Of a stretch of DNA of 64,000 nt, positions 1-8,311 are shown in pieces. The notes beneath the pieces are model-generated. The model was given only the letters and a program-made list of their open reading frames with translations. It did no database searches and was not told the origin of the DNA. This DNA is from Burkholderiaceae bacterium (GTDB lineage Bacteria; Pseudomonadota; Gammaproteobacteria; Burkholderiales; Burkholderiaceae_E): contig JAMLIS010000001.1 of the NCBI GenBank assembly GCA_023954015.1, positions 124,001 to 188,000 on the forward strand, written 5' to 3'. A program made the translations under genes and the position numbers. Each line of letters starts with the position of its first letter. Positions within the stretch are counted from its first letter, which is position 1.

Positions 1-275
1 ACGTGAAGAAGGTCATCGACGAGCTGGGCCCCGAGATGGCGATCTGGACCGGCCAGTACCACGACAAGGAGAACGTCGCGCGCGCGCTCGACTGGGCGAA
101 GAAGACGCACCAGCTGCAGATCGTCCCGCTGGCCGCCGACGAACGCGCGCGCTGGGACGCCAAGCTCGAGCCGATGGTCGCGCAATGGGTCGGCGAGATG
201 AAGGCGAAGGGGCTGCCGGCCGAGCAGTACCTGAAACGGATGCGCGAACTGCGCGACCAGTTTTCCCGTCAATGA
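1..275 (+). CDS. TRAP transporter substrate-binding protein, C-terminal part (DctP type)
   Basis: This is the last ~91 codons of a gene that begins before the window; the reading frame opens at base 3 and ends with TGA at 273-275. The residual helix-rich tail (residues such as ARWDAKLEPMVAQWVGEM) looks like the C-terminus of periplasmic DctP-type receptors. The strongest evidence is context: the next two genes are the small and large permease subunits of the same tripartite transporter, and the small permease starts inside this stop codon (ATGA overlap at 272-275). The expected role is capture of an organic acid in the periplasm for symport uptake. The substrate cannot be told from this fragment. 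Confidence 0.75.
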   Translation, partial: VKKVIDELGPEMAIWTGQYHDKENVARALDWAKKTHQLQIVPLAADERARWDAKLEPMVAQWVGEMKAKGLPAEQYLKRMRELRDQFSRQ

Positions 276-772
276 AGGCGCTGGCCCGATTCGATGCCGT
301 CGTCGACCGCGCGCTGGCCGCCGTCGCCGGCATCGCGCTGATCGCGATGATGCTGCTCACGGTGGCCGACATGGTGCTGCGCGCCTTCGGCCGCCCGATC
401 GCCGGCTCCTACGAAATCATCGGCTGGCTGTCGGCGGTGGCGATGGCGCTCGCGCTCGGCTACACGCAGCTGCACAAGGGCCACGTCGCGATCGACCTCG
501 TCGTCGAACGGCTGCGGCCGCGCACGCGGGCCGTGGTGCAGGCGCTCGTCACCCTCGCCTCGTTGCTGCTCTTCGTCGCCGTCGCCTGGTACGTCGCGAG
601 CTACGGCGTCGTCCTGCACCGCAGCGGCTCGCTCTCCGAGACGCTGAAGGCGATCGTCTACCCCTGGGTGTACGTCGTGGCGATCGGCTGCGGCGGGCTT
701 GCGCTCGCGTTGCTGGCGGATTTCGTTCGCGCGCTGGCGCGGGCGACGGGAAGGCTAGAGGGTGAAGGGTAG
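272..772 (+). CDS. dctQ: TRAP transporter small permease (DctQ)
   Basis: The product is 166 residues, the usual length for a DctQ subunit. It has four hydrophobic segments (roughly residues 14-32, 45-65, 87-108 and 127-148) and the family-typical central stretch GSYEIIGWLSAVAMALALG followed by HKGHVAIDL. It sits in the inner membrane and pairs with the large permease to drive ion-coupled uptake of the solute delivered by the receptor. The ATG at 272 overlaps the receptor stop codon by 4 bases, so translation is probably coupled. An in-frame start at 185 would overlap the receptor gene far more and is unlikely. The substrate is unknown. Confidence 0.9.
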   Translation: MKALARFDAVVDRALAAVAGIALIAMMLLTVADMVLRAFGRPIAGSYEIIGWLSAVAMALALGYTQLHKGHVAIDLVVERLRPRTRAVVQALVTLASLLLFVAVAWYVASYGVVLHRSGSLSETLKAIVYPWVYVVAIGCGGLALALLADFVRALARATGRLEGEG

Positions 773-815
773 AGAACCGAGCTTGCAGGTCACCGCTTCG
801 ATTTCCCCTTCACCC
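760..815. repeat. Perfect 10-bp inverted repeat in dctQ-dctM gap
   Basis: GGGTGAAGGG at 760-769 (covering the end of dctQ) is the exact reverse complement of CCCTTCACCC at 806-815. The motif CCCTTCAC occurs again at 813-820 and 827-834. In RNA this would form a hairpin between the two permease genes. It has no clear U-tract, so it may be an attenuator, a processing site or a simple repeat rather than a terminator. Confidence 0.55.
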
Positions 816-847
816 TTCACGCTGGACCCTTCACCGCCTCCATCCCC

Positions 848-2158
848 ATGGACTCCACTCTCGTCGCCGGCCTCGGCCTGTTCCTGATGTTCGGGCTGAT
901 GGCTTTCGGCATGCCGATCGGCTTCGCGATGCTGCTGGCGGGCGTGCTCGGCAACGCGTGGCTGCTGTCGATGCCGGCGACGACGCACCTGCTGGCGACG
1001 AACGTCTGGGAACAGTTCTCGTCGTACGGACTGAGCGTGGTGCCGCTGTTCGTGCTGATGGGGCAGTTCGCCTACCGTGCGGGCATCACCGAGCGGCTGT
1101 ACGACGCCGCGTACAAGTGGTTCGGACGACTGCCCGGCGGGCTCGCCGGCACGACGATCGTCGCCAGCGCCGGCTTCTCGGCAATCTGCGGTTCGAACTC
1201 CGCGACGGCGGCGACGATGGGAACGATCGCGCTGCCGCAGATGCGTCGCTACGGCTACGACCGGGCATTGAGCACCGGCGCGGTCGCCGTCGGCGGCACG
1301 CTAGGCGTCGTCATCCCGCCCAGCGTGGTGATGATCGTCATCGCCGTGCAGACCGAGCAGTCGCTGCTGCGGCTGTTCCTCGCGGGCTTCGTTCCCGGAA
1401 TGATCCTCACCCTGCTCTTTCTCGGCACGGTGCTGGCGATGTGCGCGCGCGACCCGGCGCTCGGCCCGCCCGGCCCGGCGACGACGCTGCGCGAAAAGCT
1501 CGCGTCGCTGTCGGGCGTGTTCGAGACGCTGCTGCTGTTCATGCTGGTGATCGGCGGACTCTACTTCGGCTGGTTCACGCCCACCGAAGCCGGCGCTGCG
1601 GGCGCCTTCGGTGCGCTGGCGATCGGACTGCTGCGCGGCAAGCTCGGCCTCGCCGCGATCGTGCAGTCGAGCGCCGAGACCTTGCGCATCTCGGCGATGG
1701 TCGTCCTGCTGATCACCGGCGCCGTGCTCTTCGGCCGCTTCCTCACCGTCTCGCGCCTGCCCTTCGAGCTGGCCGACTGGGCGGCTGCGCTGCCGGTTCC
1801 GCCCTCCGTGATCCTGCTCGTCGTCGTCGGCATCTACCTGGTCGGCGGAGCGCTGATGGACGCGCTCGGCTTTCTCGTCGTCACGGTGCCGATCTTTTTC
1901 CCGCTCGCCGCTGCGCTCGGCTACGACCCTGTCTGGTTCACCATCCTGCTGACGATCGTCACGACGATGGGCGCCATCACGCCACCGGTGGGCGTGAACG
2001 TGTTCATCGTCAGCGGGCTCGCGCCCGACGTGCCGATCCCGACGATCTTCCTCGGCGTGATGTACTTCGTGCTGGCCTACCTCGCCTGCATCGCGCTGAT
2101 GTGGCTGCTGCCCGAAACGGTGCTCGCGCTGCCGGACCTGCTGCTGGGAAAGGGATAG
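848..2158 (+). CDS. dctM: TRAP transporter large permease (DctM)
   Basis: This 436-residue, very hydrophobic protein has the length and pattern of the DctM/SiaM large subunit, with about 12 membrane segments. Family-typical stretches are visible: GSNSATAATMGTIALP (about residues 118-133), LGVVIPPSVVMIV (about 154-166) and TTMGAITPPVGVNVFI in the C-terminal half. It forms the transport channel of the TRAP system with the DctQ subunit upstream. The gap from dctQ is 75 bases and contains an inverted repeat. The stop at 2156-2158 is only 7 bases before the next gene, so read-through into the repair genes is possible although the functions are unrelated. Confidence 0.93.
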   Translation: MDSTLVAGLGLFLMFGLMAFGMPIGFAMLLAGVLGNAWLLSMPATTHLLATNVWEQFSSYGLSVVPLFVLMGQFAYRAGITERLYDAAYKWFGRLPGGLAGTTIVASAGFSAICGSNSATAATMGTIALPQMRRYGYDRALSTGAVAVGGTLGVVIPPSVVMIVIAVQTEQSLLRLFLAGFVPGMILTLLFLGTVLAMCARDPALGPPGPATTLREKLASLSGVFETLLLFMLVIGGLYFGWFTPTEAGAAGAFGALAIGLLRGKLGLAAIVQSSAETLRISAMVVLLITGAVLFGRFLTVSRLPFELADWAAALPVPPSVILLVVVGIYLVGGALMDALGFLVVTVPIFFPLAAALGYDPVWFTILLTIVTTMGAITPPVGVNVFIVSGLAPDVPIPTIFLGVMYFVLAYLACIALMWLLPETVLALPDLLLGKG

Positions 2159-2165
2159 GGCCGGC

Positions 2166-3185
2166 ATGGCCGAGCTGGTCGCGGCACGCCCCGAGGGTCT
2201 GTGGTGCGAGCCCGGGCGGTTCTTCATCGACCCGTCGCAGCCGGTGGAACGCGCGCTGATCACGCATGCGCACGGCGATCACGCCTACGCGGGCAGCGCG
2301 CGCTATCTTGCCGCGCGCGAGGGCGAACAGGTACTGCGCGCGCGGCTCGGCGACATCGCGCTCGAGACGCTCGACTGGGGTCGGCGCATCGACGTGAACG
2401 GGGTGCAGGTGTCGTTCCACCCGGCGGGCCACGTGCTCGGCGCCGCGCAGATCCGGCTCGCGCACGGCGGCGAAACGTGGGTCGTCTCGGGAGACTATCG
2501 GCTCGAAGCGGACCGCAGCTGCAGCGCCTTCGAGCCGGTGCGCTGCGATGTCTTCGTCACCGAATCGACCTTCGCGTTGCCGATCTACCGCTGGAGGCCG
2601 CAGCGCGAGGTCATCGACGAGATCCTGCACTGGTGGGCCGACAATGCCGGCGCATCGCGCGCGAGCGTGCTGTTCTGCTACGCGCTCGGGAAGGCCCAGC
2701 GCATTCTCGCCGGTCTCGCCGACGCGGCGGACGCGTCGCTGCCCGGCGTGATCGTCTGCCACGGCGCAGTCGCATCGATGAACCGCGCGTATCGCGCGAG
2801 CGGCGTCGCGCTGCCTCCGACCTCCACGGTCGACGAGGTGGAGCGCGCCGCGCTGCGCCGTGCGCTCGTGCTCGCGCCGCCGTCGGCGGCGCGTTCGCCC
2901 TGGCTGCGCCGCTTCGGCACGGCGAGCGACGCCTTCGCCTCGGGCTGGATGCAGCTGCGGGGTACGCGGCGCCGGCGCGCGATCGACCGCGGCTTCGTGC
3001 TGTCGGACCACGCGGACTGGCCGGGGCTGAACGCCGCGATCGATGCAACCGGCGCTTCACGCGTCGTCGCGACGCACGGCTACGCGGACGTGCTGGTGCG
3101 CTGGCTGCGCGAGCGCGGACTCGACGCGAGCCGCTTCGCGACACCGCTCGAGAGCGAAAGCAGCGAAGAGGGCAACGGGCGATGA
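2166..3185 (+). CDS. Ligase-associated DNA exonuclease (metallo-beta-lactamase fold)
   Basis: The product is a 339-residue protein of the metallo-beta-lactamase/beta-CASP superfamily. The metal-binding motif HAHGDH is at residues 34-39, and later metal ligands appear in GHVLG, SGDY, LSDHADWPG and THGY. It matches the family annotated as ligase-associated DNA exonuclease or mRNA 3-prime processing factor-like. Its gene almost always lies next to an ATP-dependent DNA ligase, as here: its TGA overlaps the ligase ATG by 4 bases (3182-3185). The expected role is nucleolytic trimming of DNA ends in a repair pathway. The DEXH helicase and phosphoesterase that often complete the cluster are not next to it. 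Confidence 0.9.
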   Translation: MAELVAARPEGLWCEPGRFFIDPSQPVERALITHAHGDHAYAGSARYLAAREGEQVLRARLGDIALETLDWGRRIDVNGVQVSFHPAGHVLGAAQIRLAHGGETWVVSGDYRLEADRSCSAFEPVRCDVFVTESTFALPIYRWRPQREVIDEILHWWADNAGASRASVLFCYALGKAQRILAGLADAADASLPGVIVCHGAVASMNRAYRASGVALPPTSTVDEVERAALRRALVLAPPSAARSPWLRRFGTASDAFASGWMQLRGTRRRRAIDRGFVLSDHADWPGLNAAIDATGASRVVATHGYADVLVRWLRERGLDASRFATPLESESSEEGNGR

Positions 3186-4849
3186 AAGCCTTCGCCGACC
3201 TCTACGCGCAGCTCGATGCGACGACGTCGACGACGCGCAAGGTCGACGCGATGGCGCGCTACTTCGCGCACGCACCGGCCGACGATGCGGCGTGGGCCGC
3301 GTACTTCCTGGCCGGCGGACGGCCTCGTCGACTCGTCCCGGTGCGCGCGCTCGTCGATGCCGCCCTGCGCGCGAGCGCGCTGCCGCAGTGGCTGTTCGCC
3401 GAGAGCTACGACGCGGTCGGCGATCTCGCCGAGACGGTCGCGCTGCTGCTGCCCGAGCCGGCGCAACGCGTCGAGCGCGGCCTGGCGCAGTGGATGACGC
3501 GACACGTGCTGCGGCTGCGCGGCGCGCGGCCCGCGGAGATCGAAAACGCGATCGTCGCGATGTGGCGGAGCCTCGCTGCCCACGAGCGCTTCGTGCTCAA
3601 CAAGCTGCTCACCGGCGAGTTCCGTGTCGGCGTCTCGCGCCAGCTGGTGTTGCGCGCGCTCGCGCGCGCCTTCGATGTCGACGGGAAGCGCCTCGCGCAC
3701 CGCTTCGTCGGTTACGTCGACGGCGCGCACGAGCCCGATGCCCACGCGTTTCGTGCGCTCGTTTCCGGCGACGACGTCGACGGCAGCGCGTCGCTGGCCC
3801 GCCCGTATCCGTTCTTCCTGTCGCATCCGCTGCAGCAGCCGCCCGAGACGCTCGGCGACGTGGCCGACTGGGTCGTCGAATGGAAATGGGACGGCATCCG
3901 CGCCCAACTCGTTCGACGCGGCGGACAGGCCTGGCTGTGGTCGCGCGGCGAGGAACTGGTCACCGACCGCTTTCCGGAGGTCGTCGACGCGGCGCGCTCG
4001 CTGCCCGACGGCATCGTCGTCGACGGCGAGCTGCTCGCGTGGGACGCGCAGGCCGCCCGCCCGCTGCCGTTCGCGACGATGCAGCGGCGCATCGGGCGGC
4101 TGAAGCTCGGGCCGAAGCTGCTGCGCGAAGCGCCGGTCGCGTTGCTCGCCTTCGACCTGCTCGAACACGACGGCGTCGACGTCCGCGGGCTTCCGCTCGC
4201 GCTGCGCCGCGGACGGCTCGAAGCGCTCGTCGAGCCGCGCGCGACAGCCGCGCTGCAGCTCTCGCCGCGCATCGAAGCGCCCGACTGGGACGCGCTGGCA
4301 CGGCTGCGCGAGGAGTCGCGCGGGCGCGGCGTCGAGGGAATGATGATCAAGCGCGCGCAGTCGGCCTACGGCGTCGGCCGGAGCAAATCGATCGCGGTGG
4401 GCGACTGGTGGAAGTGGAAGATCGATCCGTTGTCGGTCGACTGCGTGCTCGTCTATGCGCAGCCGGGGCATGGCCGGCGCGCGAGCCTGTACACCGACTA
4501 CACCTTCGCTGTCTGGAGCGGCCCGCCGCAGGACGACGCGCGCACCCTCGTTCCTTTCGCGAAGGCGTATTCCGGGCTCACCGACGACGAGATCCGCGAG
4601 GTCGACGCAACGGTAAGGCGCACGACGGTGGAGCGCTTCGGTCCGGTGCGGGCCGTCGCGCCGACGATGGTCTTCGAGCTGGGCTTCGAGGGCATCCGGC
4701 GCTCGACGCGGCACAAGTCGGGGATCGCGGTGCGCTTTCCGCGGATGCTGCGTCGGCGGCCCGACAAACCGGTGGAGGACGCCGACACGCTGCAGGCACT
4801 GCAGGCGCTGCTCGCGCTCGGCGAAACAGACGATGAAAACGCCGGATGA
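3182..4849 (+). CDS. ATP-dependent DNA ligase (LigB/C type, exonuclease-associated)
   Basis: The product is 555 residues. An N-terminal DNA-binding ligase domain (about 1-180) precedes an adenylation domain with the nucleotidyl-transfer motif EWKWDGIR; the catalytic lysine is K235. Further ligase motifs are VDGELLAW, EGMMIKR and WWKWKID, followed by an OB-fold domain to about residue 540. It seals nicks using ATP and probably acts with the exonuclease whose stop codon it overlaps. It is distinct from the essential NAD-dependent LigA. The chosen ATG at 3182 gives the coupled overlap; the longer open frame from 2201 is the antiphase shadow of the exonuclease. The last codons run into a 13-bp tandem repeat. 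Confidence 0.93.
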   Translation: MKAFADLYAQLDATTSTTRKVDAMARYFAHAPADDAAWAAYFLAGGRPRRLVPVRALVDAALRASALPQWLFAESYDAVGDLAETVALLLPEPAQRVERGLAQWMTRHVLRLRGARPAEIENAIVAMWRSLAAHERFVLNKLLTGEFRVGVSRQLVLRALARAFDVDGKRLAHRFVGYVDGAHEPDAHAFRALVSGDDVDGSASLARPYPFFLSHPLQQPPETLGDVADWVVEWKWDGIRAQLVRRGGQAWLWSRGEELVTDRFPEVVDAARSLPDGIVVDGELLAWDAQAARPLPFATMQRRIGRLKLGPKLLREAPVALLAFDLLEHDGVDVRGLPLALRRGRLEALVEPRATAALQLSPRIEAPDWDALARLREESRGRGVEGMMIKRAQSAYGVGRSKSIAVGDWWKWKIDPLSVDCVLVYAQPGHGRRASLYTDYTFAVWSGPPQDDARTLVPFAKAYSGLTDDEIREVDATVRRTTVERFGPVRAVAPTMVFELGFEGIRRSTRHKSGIAVRFPRMLRRRPDKPVEDADTLQALQALLALGETDDENAG

Positions 4850-4919
4850 AAACGGACGACGAAAGCGGACGACGAAAGCGGACGACGAAAGCGGACGATG
4901 GAAGCGGACGACGAAAGCC
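4829..4919. repeat. 13-bp tandem repeat (7 copies) over the ligase gene end
   Basis: Seven consecutive 13-bp units with consensus GACGACGAAAGCG run from 4829 to 4919. The first two copies (GACGATGAAAACG, CCGGATGAAAACG) include the ligase stop codon at 4847-4849. The next three are identical, and the last two have one or two changes. A 13-bp unit shifts frame with each copy, so selection on a protein repeat is unlikely; slippage expansion is the simple reading. The array ends about 55 bp before the stop of the convergent MFS gene. Confidence 0.9.
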
Positions 4920-4974
4920 GCAACGCCGACGCCGGGGGCACCACGATGGCGCGCCAGAGCTGCTGCGCGCCGCG

Positions 4975-6519
4975 CTATTCGACCGCGGCGGCAGCGTTCC
5001 CCGCGCCGGCCGGCGCCCGCCTCGGACGCAGCAGCGCGATCAACGGCATCGCCGCCAGCGTCACCCACATCATCAGCCGGAAGTCGTCGAGATAGGCGAG
5101 CGTCGCCGCCTGGCGCGTGACCTCGGCGTCGATCAGCGCCAGGCCCTGCGGCGAATGCAGGTCGAGCGCGCCCGCGTCGACGGCGGCGCGCAGCGGCAGG
5201 CTGAACGGATCGATGTACTGCACGAGCGCCGCGTGCCCGGACTGCGTCCAGCGCGCGAGCATCGTGATGACCACCGAGACGCCGATGCTCATCCCGATGT
5301 TGCGGACCAGGCTGTACAGCGACGTACCTTCGTTGCGCAGCGCGGGATCGAGCGTCGAGAAGGTGACGGTCGACAACGGCACGAACAGGAAGCCGAGTCC
5401 CACGCCCTGGACGATGCCGGTGCGCACGATGTCCCAGCCGCCGATGTCGAGGTCGAAGCGCGTCATCTCCCACTGCGAGATCGCGGTGAGCGCGAGCCCG
5501 GCGAACAGTTGCAGGCGCACGTCCACGCGCCCCGACAGCCGCCCGACGACGAGCATCGCCAACATCGTCCCCACGCCGCGCGGCGCGAGCAGCAGCCCGA
5601 CGTCGACGACCGGGTAGCCCATCAGGTTCTGCAGGAAAGGCGGCAGCAGCGTCATCGTCGTCAGCAGGATCATGCCGACGACGAAGATGAACAGCAGCCC
5701 GACGACGAAATTGCGATCGCGGAACAGCGCCGGCTCGAGGAACGGGTGCTCGTGGGTGAACGTGTGCGCAACGAACAGGTAGAGCGCCGCGCCCGCGAGG
5801 ATCGCCTCGGCGACGATCTCCGTGCTCGCGAACCAGTCGAGCGTGCCGCCCCGGTCGAGCATCATCTGGAACGCGCCGATCGCCAGGCTGAGCAGCGCGA
5901 AGCCCGCCCAGTCCAGGCGCCGCCCGCTCTGCAGCGGCGTCTCGTGCACGTAGGTGGCGATGCCGAGCCACGCGAGGACGCCGAAGGGCAGGTTGATGTA
6001 GAACACCCAGCGCCAGTTGTAGTACTCGGTGAGCCAGCCTCCGAGCGTAGGCCCGAGGATCGGCCCCACCATCACGCCGAGCCCCCACAACGCCATCGCC
6101 GAGCCGTGCTGTTCGCGCGGATAGCTGTCGAGCAGCACCGCCTGCGACAGCGGAACCAGGCTCGCCCCGAAGACGCCCTGCATCAGGCGGAACAGCACGA
6201 TCTGCGGCAGGTTCTGCGCGGCACCGCACAGCATCGACGTGATGGTGAAGCCGACCACCGACCACAGGAACAGCCGCTTGCGCCCGAAGCGCGCGGCGAG
6301 GAAGCCGGTGAGCGGGATGCAGATCGCCGCGGCGACGATGTACGAGGTGAGCACCCACGAGATCTGCTCGTAGGTCGCGCCCATCGTTCCCTGCATGTGC
6401 GGCAGCGCGACGTTGGCGATCGTCGTGTCGAGCGCCTGCATGATCGTCGACAGCATCACCGATACGGTGATCGCGCCGCGGTGCGCGACCGGGGCCGAAG
6501 CGCTTGCCGCCGCGCTCAC
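4975..6519 (-). CDS. emrB: MFS multidrug exporter, DHA2 family (EmrB/QacA type)
   Basis: This 514-residue membrane protein shows the 14-helix DHA2 pattern. Typical motifs are QALDTTIANVALPHM in helix 1 and LTEYYNWRWVFYINLPFG before the mid-protein helices, with LSQAVLLDSYPREQHGSAMA in the expected place for motif C neighbours. It is a proton-driven drug exporter that works with the periplasmic adaptor encoded just upstream. The start is GTG at 6519, 10 bases after the adaptor stop. The gene is last in a marR-hlyD-MFS operon, the same order as emrRAB. The drug range cannot be deduced. Confidence 0.93.
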   Translation of the reverse strand: MSAAASASAPVAHRGAITVSVMLSTIMQALDTTIANVALPHMQGTMGATYEQISWVLTSYIVAAAICIPLTGFLAARFGRKRLFLWSVVGFTITSMLCGAAQNLPQIVLFRLMQGVFGASLVPLSQAVLLDSYPREQHGSAMALWGLGVMVGPILGPTLGGWLTEYYNWRWVFYINLPFGVLAWLGIATYVHETPLQSGRRLDWAGFALLSLAIGAFQMMLDRGGTLDWFASTEIVAEAILAGAALYLFVAHTFTHEHPFLEPALFRDRNFVVGLLFIFVVGMILLTTMTLLPPFLQNLMGYPVVDVGLLLAPRGVGTMLAMLVVGRLSGRVDVRLQLFAGLALTAISQWEMTRFDLDIGGWDIVRTGIVQGVGLGFLFVPLSTVTFSTLDPALRNEGTSLYSLVRNIGMSIGVSVVITMLARWTQSGHAALVQYIDPFSLPLRAAVDAGALDLHSPQGLALIDAEVTRQAATLAYLDDFRLMMWVTLAAMPLIALLRPRRAPAGAGNAAAAVE

Positions 6520-6529
6520 GATGCCCGGT

Positions 6530-7636
6530 TCAGAAGGCGAAGCCGAACAGCGTACGGCGATGCCCGGTGTCCACCGTCACCGTCGCGCTCATTCCGGCGC
6601 GCAGGCGCGGCGCGTCGGGCGGCGTATCGAGCCGCACGCGCAGCGGCACGCGTTGCGCGACTTTCACCCAGTTGCCGGTCGCGTTCTGCGGAGGGAGGAT
6701 CGAGAACTCCGCGCCGGTGGCCGGACTGAGGCTCTCGACCACGCCGCTCCAGCGGCGATCCGGGAAAGTGTCGATGCGCACCTCGACCGGCTGCCCCGGA
6801 TGCACGTAGGTGAGATCCTTCTCGGGAAAATTGGCCTCGATCCACGGTCGGGCGTCGGCGACCAGCGACGCGGCGGTCGCGCCGGCGCCGACGAACTGCC
6901 CCGGCTTGGGCAGGTGGCTGATCGTGCCGTCCATCGAAGCGCGCACCTGCACGCGCGACAGGTCGAGTCGGGCCTGCTCGAGTTCGGCCAGCGCCGCGCG
7001 CCAGGCCGGATGCGACTCGACGGGCGCGTCGACGCTTCCGCCGAGCGTGGCGGCGATGCGCTGCAGGTCTTCCTGCCGGGCCTGCAGTTGCCGTTGCGCG
7101 ATCTCGACGCTCTTGCGCGCGTCGTCGAGCTTCGCGGCCGAGATGAAGTTGCGCGCGGCGAGATCCGCCTGGCGCGCCTGCTCCCGGCGCGCGAATTCGA
7201 ACTGCGTGCGCGCGAGCGCGATCTGCGCCTGCTGCTCGCGATAACTCGCCTTGGTCGCGGCGAGGTCGGTGCGAACCTGGCCGAGCTTCGCTTCCGCCTT
7301 CGAAAGCGCCACGCGGAAAGGCGCCGGATCGAGCCGGAACAGCGGCTGGCCGGACCGCACGATCTCGTTCTCGTGCACCGACACTTCGACGACCGCGCCG
7401 GATACCTCTGCGCTCACCGGCACCTTGTCGGCCTTGACGAAGGCGTTGTCGGTCTCGACGTAGCGCCCGCCGTGCAGCCAGAGGATCGTCCCGGCGAGCG
7501 CCGCCACGAGCGGCACGACGACGAGCAGCGTCCAGCGCAGCGCGCGGCGGCGCAGGGGCGCCGCCTCGTTCGGCGTCGCTTCGCTCGGCGCGGGGCCGAT
7601 CCGCGCGCGCGCGTCCGTTGCCGCCTGGCCGTTCAT
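6530..7636 (-). CDS. emrA: HlyD-family membrane fusion protein (EmrA type)
   Basis: The product is 368 residues: a short cytosolic tail, one membrane anchor (about 34-53), then the biotinyl-lipoyl halves (AEVSGAVVEVSVHENEIV, then VRASMDGTISHLPKPGQFV). These are separated by a long coiled-coil hairpin rich in Ala, Gln and Arg, with a beta-barrel domain at the end. It bridges the MFS pump to an outer-membrane channel. The start is the ATG at 7636, which overlaps the marR stop in an ATGA. No outer-membrane channel gene belongs to this operon, so it probably borrows a TolC-like protein, possibly the one at 17389-18870. Confidence 0.92.
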   Translation of the reverse strand: MNGQAATDARARIGPAPSEATPNEAAPLRRRALRWTLLVVVPLVAALAGTILWLHGGRYVETDNAFVKADKVPVSAEVSGAVVEVSVHENEIVRSGQPLFRLDPAPFRVALSKAEAKLGQVRTDLAATKASYREQQAQIALARTQFEFARREQARQADLAARNFISAAKLDDARKSVEIAQRQLQARQEDLQRIAATLGGSVDAPVESHPAWRAALAELEQARLDLSRVQVRASMDGTISHLPKPGQFVGAGATAASLVADARPWIEANFPEKDLTYVHPGQPVEVRIDTFPDRRWSGVVESLSPATGAEFSILPPQNATGNWVKVAQRVPLRVRLDTPPDAPRLRAGMSATVTVDTGHRRTLFGFAF

Positions 7637-8127
7637 CCGGCGCGCTTTCCGGCAGGGGTGGTACCCGCCGAGTCGACCAGGTTCTGTCGCATCTGCGCGA
7701 GCGCGTGCAGCAGCGCCTCGACGCGCGCAGGCGCGACGCCGGTCAGCGCCTGCGCCCGAACGGACGTGCCGATCCGCAGGATCGAGGCGAGCGGGCGCCG
7801 CGCGCGCGAAGTGACGAAGACCCGCCAGGCACGGCGATCGTCGGGATCGGGACGGCGCTGGACGAGACCGCGCCGCTCGAGCTGGTCGATGACGCGCGCG
7901 AGCGTGATCGGCTGCACCTCGAGCCATGCAGCCAGCTCGACCTGGCGCAACCCGGGATCCCGCGCCAGGTGCACGAGCACGCGCGCCTGCACGAAAGTGA
8001 GCTCGCTGCCTTCGAGCCGCTGCGCGATCTCGCGTCGCAACAGCCGCGAAACGTCGGCGAGCAGGAAACTGAGTCCTTCGGGCGAAGGAGAAGATTCGGG
8101 CGGGCGCATATAGTAAGCAACGCTCAT
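7633..8127 (-). CDS. emrR: MarR-family transcriptional regulator of the efflux operon
   Basis: The product is 164 residues with the MarR winged-helix fold: recognition region LRQVELAAWLEVQPITLARV followed by the wing DPDDRRAWRVFVT. The start at 8127 (MSVAYYMRPP) was chosen because an AAGGAAGG ribosome-binding site lies just upstream. A longer frame to 8166 would translate the tandem repeat and lacks such a site. As first gene of marR-hlyD-MFS it most likely represses the operon and is released by the pump substrates, like EmrR/MarR. A palindrome covering its start codon is a good candidate operator. Confidence 0.92.
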   Translation of the reverse strand: MSVAYYMRPPESSPSPEGLSFLLADVSRLLRREIAQRLEGSELTFVQARVLVHLARDPGLRQVELAAWLEVQPITLARVIDQLERRGLVQRRPDPDDRRAWRVFVTSRARRPLASILRIGTSVRAQALTGVAPARVEALLHALAQMRQNLVDSAGTTPAGKRAG

Positions 8128-8134
8128 TATATGC
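8106..8134. promoter_or_regulatory. Probable MarR operator over the marR start codon
   Basis: GCATATAGTAAG (8106-8117) and CTCATTATATGC (8123-8134) form an inverted repeat matching at 10 of 12 positions with a 5-base spacer. This AT-rich palindrome stands out in GC-rich surroundings and covers the marR start codon and its ribosome-binding region. MarR-family proteins usually bind such palindromes to repress their own operon. Binding here is inferred, not shown. Confidence 0.6.
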
Positions 8135-8150
8135 CCGCCTTCCTTCGTCC

Positions 8151-8253
8151 TGCCCGGGCTGTCCATGCCCGGCTGTCCCTGCCCGGGCTATCCATGCCCG
8201 GGCTATCCATGCCCGGGCTATCCATGCCCGGGCTATCCATGCCCGGGCTGTCC
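8151..8253. repeat. 15-bp tandem repeat (7 copies) between marR and the Spy-like gene
   Basis: Seven copies of TGCCCGGGCTATCCA lie head to tail. Four are identical, one is 14 bp, and the outer ones carry GTCC in place of ATCC. Each unit contains the CCCGGG palindrome (lost in the 14-bp copy). Read on the minus strand the unit keeps frame and would give an MDSPG pentapeptide, but it lies upstream of the likely marR start and is probably not translated. It sits in the 184-bp gap between the two minus-strand genes. Confidence 0.9.
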
Positions 8254-8311
8254 CATCCCCCGGACGGTTTCGTGCCCGGGCGGTTTCCGGGCGGGACCGC
8301 CGTTGCGCCGG

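Noticed and set aside
3080-6358. Very long open frame (1092 codons) on the minus strand
   Set aside because: It runs antisense to the DNA ligase and out of frame through the MFS gene; the sequence is Arg/Ala/Pro-rich with no motif. High GC makes stop codons rare, so this is a shadow.
8151-8253. CRISPR-like array
   Set aside because: The 15-bp units are directly adjacent with no spacers and no cas genes; it is a simple tandem repeat.
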